Source: Rhynchospora pubera
Lineage: Eukaryota > Streptophyta > Magnoliopsida > Poales > Cyperaceae
Direction of reading: 5' to 3'
Length of the DNA stretch: 64,000 bases
NCBI GenBank assembly: GCA_028095005.1
Contig: CM051460.1
Location: forward strand, 73,859,676 to 73,923,675
Shown here: piece after piece, positions 60,205 to 64,000 of the stretch
Layout of the letters: every line of letters begins with the position of its first letter
How positions within the stretch are numbered: position 1 is the first letter of the stretch
Translations under genes and position numbers: made by a program
The notes under the pieces: generated by a model
What the model saw: the letters and a program-made list of their open reading frames with translations, nothing else
What the model was told of the DNA's origin: nothing
Database searches by the model: none

Positions 60205-60415
60205 AAAGTTCGTACGTGTTTTATAAAAGCGTATGGCATCTCTCCTTCGTATTATAAACGCGCTCCAAGGCTCCGAACGCGTTTTATAAACGCGTACGAA
60301 GGAGAGATATTGTGCACTTTCCCCTCACTCCTTTTGAGGTTGTCAGAGCTTTGTACCCGTTTATAAAACGCGTTCGAAGCCCCGGAGCGCGTTATATAAA
60401 CGCGTACGAAGGGGA
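60205..60415. repeat. Cluster of five CGCGTTTTATAAACGCG-type palindromes
   Basis: Variants at about 60214 (ACGTGTTTTATAAAAGCG), 60247, 60277 (ACGCGTTTTATAAACGCGTA), 60352 (CGTTTATAAAACGCGTTC) and 60386 (GCGCGTTATATAAACGCGTA). Several are followed or preceded by CGAAGG/CCTTCG, so longer inverted units exist (CCTTCG...CGAAGG). Confidence 0.75.
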
Positions 60416-60617
60416 ATTGAACCGAGTTATTACCGTTTATTATTTAATTTTTAGGAAAAAAGTACAAGCATGGTCTGATAAAGACTGCAAAAGGTATGAC
60501 AAGATTTGATTTTACAATGTCATCTTTGAACTAGTGAAATTATTTATAAAACCAGCCATTGTTGAATTAGAATGCACAAATACCCACTACCTCCTTCTTG
60601 TTAAAAACTTGAGTACA

Positions 60618-61565
60618 ATGGAGAAAGGAAATAGCTCTAACTCAAATAATGATGTTCCAAACTATCGAATAGCAACCCGCATTGAGTATTGGCCAACTTT
60701 CTACCATTACCCTGCCAATAGAAATCAACTAGAAAACGGAGAATACGAGGCAATTGCCGCTCTTGTTATCGCACTTTGAAATACAACATCCATGAAGACA
60801 CGATTGAAGAGGGGGACGTGCTGCAGTTAAAAATACACTACCAATGGCACATTAATGGTGGGCCGAAAAGGGAACAGAAGGAGTACCAGGAGCGGCGATG
60901 GAGGGAACACGAAAAGAATCTCAACCGAGAAAGGCGATATGACTGGTACAAAAAATATTACACAGAACCTCAACCCATCCCCCAACAACAACCGAAACCC
61001 TACCTCTCGTCTGAACCAACTCACTGGACCGTTTACGAGAAAATATACAACTTTAATGGAGACCACACAGTGAGCTGTACAAGGTGTGCTCAAGTTTTCA
61101 ATTACAAAGAAAACATATTGCGTGGCCACTACCATGACCACAAACGTCACGACGAGAATGAACAAAGAGCTCGGGACATAGAGACGAAGAGGATTATTAA
61201 AGAAAGAAATGAAGAAATGGATCGTAAAAAAAATAAGGGAAGAAGAGGCAAGGAAAAAAAGGCTGAGAAAATCGGAGCAAAAATTGAGAGAAATGAATAA
61301 GAGGGATGAACTTCGACAAATTGCAGCAAGCCGAATGGCAGAGATTGAAAAAGAAGAAACTGAAGCGGCTTTTTGGAACGAAACCGCTCAATTCGTTGAC
61401 AACACTGTTCCGAGTAAACAACAAGAAGATGATGCTGCTTTTTGGAACGAAGTCGCTCAGTTCGCTGACAACACTAGTGGGAGTAATCAACAACAACTGA
61501 ATGATGAAGATGAGCAACCATGGTGGGATGAAATTCTACAACATGTAGATAGTCAAAATCTCTAA
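60618..61565 (+). pseudogene. Unidentified Cys/His-finger protein ORF broken by two frameshifts
   Basis: The first frame starts with ATG at 60618 (EKGNSSNSNNDVPNYRIA) and stops at 60779. The sense continues in another frame from about 60776 to about 61215 (NIHEDTIEEGDVLQLKIHYQ) with a finger-like CTRCAQVFNYKENILRGHYH followed by DH. It then returns to the first frame after an A8 run at about 61225, giving a charged coiled coil (EEEARKKRLRKSEQKLREM), two copies of a AAFWNE-AQF-DN unit and the end at 61565. One base missing near 60775 and one extra in the A8 run would explain both shifts; sequencing error is possible. No family recognised; a transposon-borne gene is likely. Confidence 0.45.
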
Positions 61566-62093
61566 CTATTTATATCATTGTAATATTTATGTGTTTTATT
61601 ATTATGGTTGTTAATGTAATTTAGTTGGAATTGTTAATGCAATGTTTTATTTTTTTGATTGTTTTTTTATTTTTCCTTATTTTTTTGTCTGCTTTGCACT
61701 ATAAGTTGTGGTTTTAATGTGTTGACGTTCAATGGATAAACGTTGTTGTTTGAAGTATTTCAATGAATAAACGTTGTTGTTTGGAGTATTTCATTTATTG
61801 GCGTTTCAATACATAAACGTTTATGTTTCAAGTAGTGCTTTGCACTTATTTTTTCATATTGATTACACATAAAGAAAATCACAATAAATAATACACAAGT
61901 CCATCATCAGTAGTACGAATCCAAAAAACATAGTCAATCATCATAAGCAATCCAAAAAACATAGTCAATCATCATCAGTAATACACAAGTCCATCACAAG
62001 TCATAAACGAAAAATAATCAATCCGTCCATCAGGAGTCATAAACAAGTCACAAGTTCATAAACAAAAAAAAAACAATCAGTCCATCATCATAA
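61566..62093. repeat. Intergenic region with two short tandem repeats
   Basis: 61730-61830 has about three ATAAACGTTGTTGTTTG-like units. 61900-62080 repeats CATAGTCAATCATCAT, CACAAGTCCATCA and TCATAAACGAAA words, probably in the 3' UTR of the minus-strand gene that ends at 62094. Confidence 0.6.
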
Positions 62094-63424
62094 CTAACGC
62101 CACCGCCTCCTCCTAGGTCCTGAAGGTGAAAATCTGTCAATCACCCTCACCGCACGCCTATCTCGTCTGGCCGGGGCAGTAAGCTCTCCTGAGTCAGTGG
62201 AGTCAGTATCCCCATCGCCCTCCTCCTGGTGCTCCTCATGCTGATCCTCCTGCTGGTCCTCCTGAGCCTCCTGCTGCCCAGCCTCCTGAGGAGTCGCTAA
62301 AGGGACATAGTCACCCTCCTCATCTGCGTCCGTCCGTAGCAATGTGCTGAACGAGTCTGTCCCTCCCATACTACCCAACGGAGTGCCAAATGATGGAATA
62401 GAAGAAGGAGTAGGCACTGACGGAACAGTAAATGGAGGAAAAGAGGAAGGCATACCAAATGCTGCAAAGGAGTACGGTGGAGGATCATGATGCGGTGGCA
62501 TGTGGGCGGTGAAAATGCCAGTGGGATCCTGAGAAATGCCAGCAAACTGCGAGGTCGATGCTGATGCACTATGCATGGATGGAGTAGGACCTGAGGCTGG
62601 AAACTGAGTAGGAAAGAACGTGCGTGGTCCTAAAATATCATCTAATCGCCCGGTATTCAATCGACCATCCTATAATATTAAAAAAAACAATGTTAATGTA
62701 AATAAATTAGTATTTAAAATTGAAACTTGCATATGAACGAATACTAACCGCATGCATCAGATCCTCTGCCTGAAGGTCTGTGGGTACAGTCGGACGTGCA
62801 GAGGAAGACTCGTCCCCAGAATCTGGTATGTCCGCAATATTTGTTGGAAGTTCTCGCTGCTCCAACAAATCCTCCAACCTGTATAGAGGCCCGATATATA
62901 TAGTTATTGAACAAATCCTCCAACTTCATAATTATTGAACAATGACATAATTATGAAGGTTGAATTTAAAATGCAAAAACGCAATAAAAAAATTAATTTT
63001 TTTAAAATTACCTCAAAGGCATGGAAGCATCATGCAACTGCGAACGACAGTGGGCGAGAATTGCCTTTCCCACCCTTCTGCACCCCTTCTTCACAACCAG
63101 TCCCAATGCATGAAGTGCATTCTTCAGCGCAGAGTTGCCCTGCAATTTACGAGAATAATGACATATTGCACAATTCCATTTACCAATCATACATTCCATA
63201 TTTTAAAAATTAAGACGTACCGTATTGCGAAGTCTGGACCCCATGTTTGTGTACTGCCTCTGAGCAAGAGGCAGCTGCTGAGTGCGCTGGAGACGTGCCT
63301 CGGGATCCTCTCGTGGCGTGGGTCTCTCGGAGGCACGTATTTCCAAAACCACCGGAAGTACCGCAACGTATCAGTAGCAGCCCAGGATCGAGTCTCCAGC
63401 TGGCGTGCTGCTAATGTTAGGAAA
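62094..63424 (-). pseudogene. Multi-exon gene of unknown family with one frameshift
   Basis: Four minus-strand exons: 63424..63221, 63139..63012, 62878..62749 and 62669..62094. Junction phases 0, 2 and 0 agree, and the splice sites are good. The first exon is open as LAARQLETRSWAATDTLRYF, but the frame that continues into the next exons (ending QYTNMGSRLRNT) needs one extra base in the A4 run at 63344-63347. The middle exons encode LKNALHALGLVVKKGCRR and LEDLLEQRELPTNIADIPDS. The last (191 aa) is Pro/Ser-rich, then Gln/Glu-rich, and ends in a basic RRDRRAVR...RRRRW tail. I do not recognise a domain. Its start may be the gag-like exon to the right. Confidence 0.5.
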
Positions 63425-63500
63425 CTGCCCAATTTTAATTTTAGACTAATTACTTTTAATTAATCCAATTAAACAAAGAGCAAGAAGATCTAGTACATAG

Positions 63501-64000
63501 CTAATTCGACACAAAGAGAAAGGGGTGGAATTTATACCTCCCGCGAAATCGTATTGGTACTATATGTCCCTTCGGGTAATCCAGTTGGTCAAACCTTGCA
63601 GGGTAAGGTCGGCCTGTGAAATTGACGGGCAGTTGAGTGCCCCCAATCCCTAGAGATTGCAGTTTCTGATCCATGGCCCTTTGCATCCTTTCCATCATAT
63701 CCTCAGGGTCAATGACATTAGTTTCCTTTCTTTCAAGCAACTCCTCTTCAGAGATTTCACTGGAGCTGTTATCCTTTTCCCACACTATTTTGGAGTGGGA
63801 TTTCTTGGTTTTCTTTTTGTTTTTGGATTTTGGTTTAGAAGCCATTCCTTGGGTTTCGGTTGACATTAGTGCATCGTTGTTTGAAACGGCATAGCTTGGG
63901 CGTGCCCCCTTTTTGGCTATGTGTTTCTGGACTTCCGCGCATGCCGCGGTTACCCGAGCATTTTCCGCTTGGAGTTGCTCAAGTTGCTTGGTTTTCTCTT
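63501..64000 (-). CDS. Retrotransposon gag-like fragment (Ty3/gypsy), runs off the right edge
   Basis: A minus-strand frame is open from the edge (64000) to 63501, so the ATG at 63866 need not be the start. It has a helical part (LEQLQAENARVTAACAEVQ), a Lys-rich stretch, acidic SSSEISEEELLERK, and RPYPARFDQLDYPKGHIVP. The last is a motif found at the start of the gag capsid region of non-chromovirus Ty3/gypsy elements. After GHIVP the family resemblance stops. A GAG|GTATAA donor at 63538/63537 lies right there and would splice in phase 2 to the exon at 63424. Confidence 0.55.
   Translation of the reverse strand, partial: EKTKQLEQLQAENARVTAACAEVQKHIAKKGARPSYAVSNNDALMSTETQGMASKPKSKNKKKTKKSHSKIVWEKDNSSSEISEEELLERKETNVIDPEDMMERMQRAMDQKLQSLGIGGTQLPVNFTGRPYPARFDQLDYPKGHIVPIRFRGRYKFHPFLFVSN

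Overview
This is nuclear DNA of a flowering plant, almost certainly a eudicot. The genes have AT-rich GT-AG introns and belong to plant families: chloroplast ClpT, VAMP72/RWP-RK, ERD7-type senescence proteins and CALMODULIN-BINDING PROTEIN 60 (CBP60). They sit in a sea of plant transposable elements. I cannot name the species. All exon models were built by eye, with splice phases checked by hand.

Layout. 0.4-1.2 kb: the 5' exons of a chloroplast ClpT gene (minus). 2.9-4.5 kb: a solitary Sirevirus-like LTR with a palindrome array. 4.6-5.0 kb: a nuclear insertion of plastid ycf1. 5.8-9.07 kb: a minus-strand gene whose six phase-compatible exons join a VAMP72-type longin/R-SNARE to an RWP-RK DNA-binding domain; this is the most unusual thing in the window. 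12.5-15.8 kb: a two-exon nuclear protein with an integrase-like H2C2 zinc-finger signature. 18.4-19.9 kb: foldback elements. 20.7-23.3 kb: an ERD7-like gene.

24.5-34.8 kb and 47.2-59.3 kb are two copies of a segmental duplication, each with one CBP60-like gene (11 and 17 exons; 519 and 681 aa). Between them lie a 5.4-kb Ty3/gypsy element resembling the CRM clade (35.5-40.9 kb, intact 522-bp LTRs and 5-bp target duplication, coding region broken), microsatellite-flanked foldback elements (41.3-42.7 kb), a partial third copy of the duplication's 5' block (about 43 kb), another foldback (44.2-45.0 kb) and a 5'-truncated L1 LINE (45.6-47.1 kb). 60.2-64 kb holds a palindrome cluster, a frameshifted zinc-finger ORF (plus), and a minus-strand multi-exon reading frame that can be spliced in phase to a retrotransposon gag fragment running off the right edge.

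The genes do not form a pathway. The common theme is remodelling of genes by duplication and mobile DNA: gene fusion, tandem 42-nt coiled-coil exons, duplicated exon pairs, and insertions present in one paralog and missing from the other.
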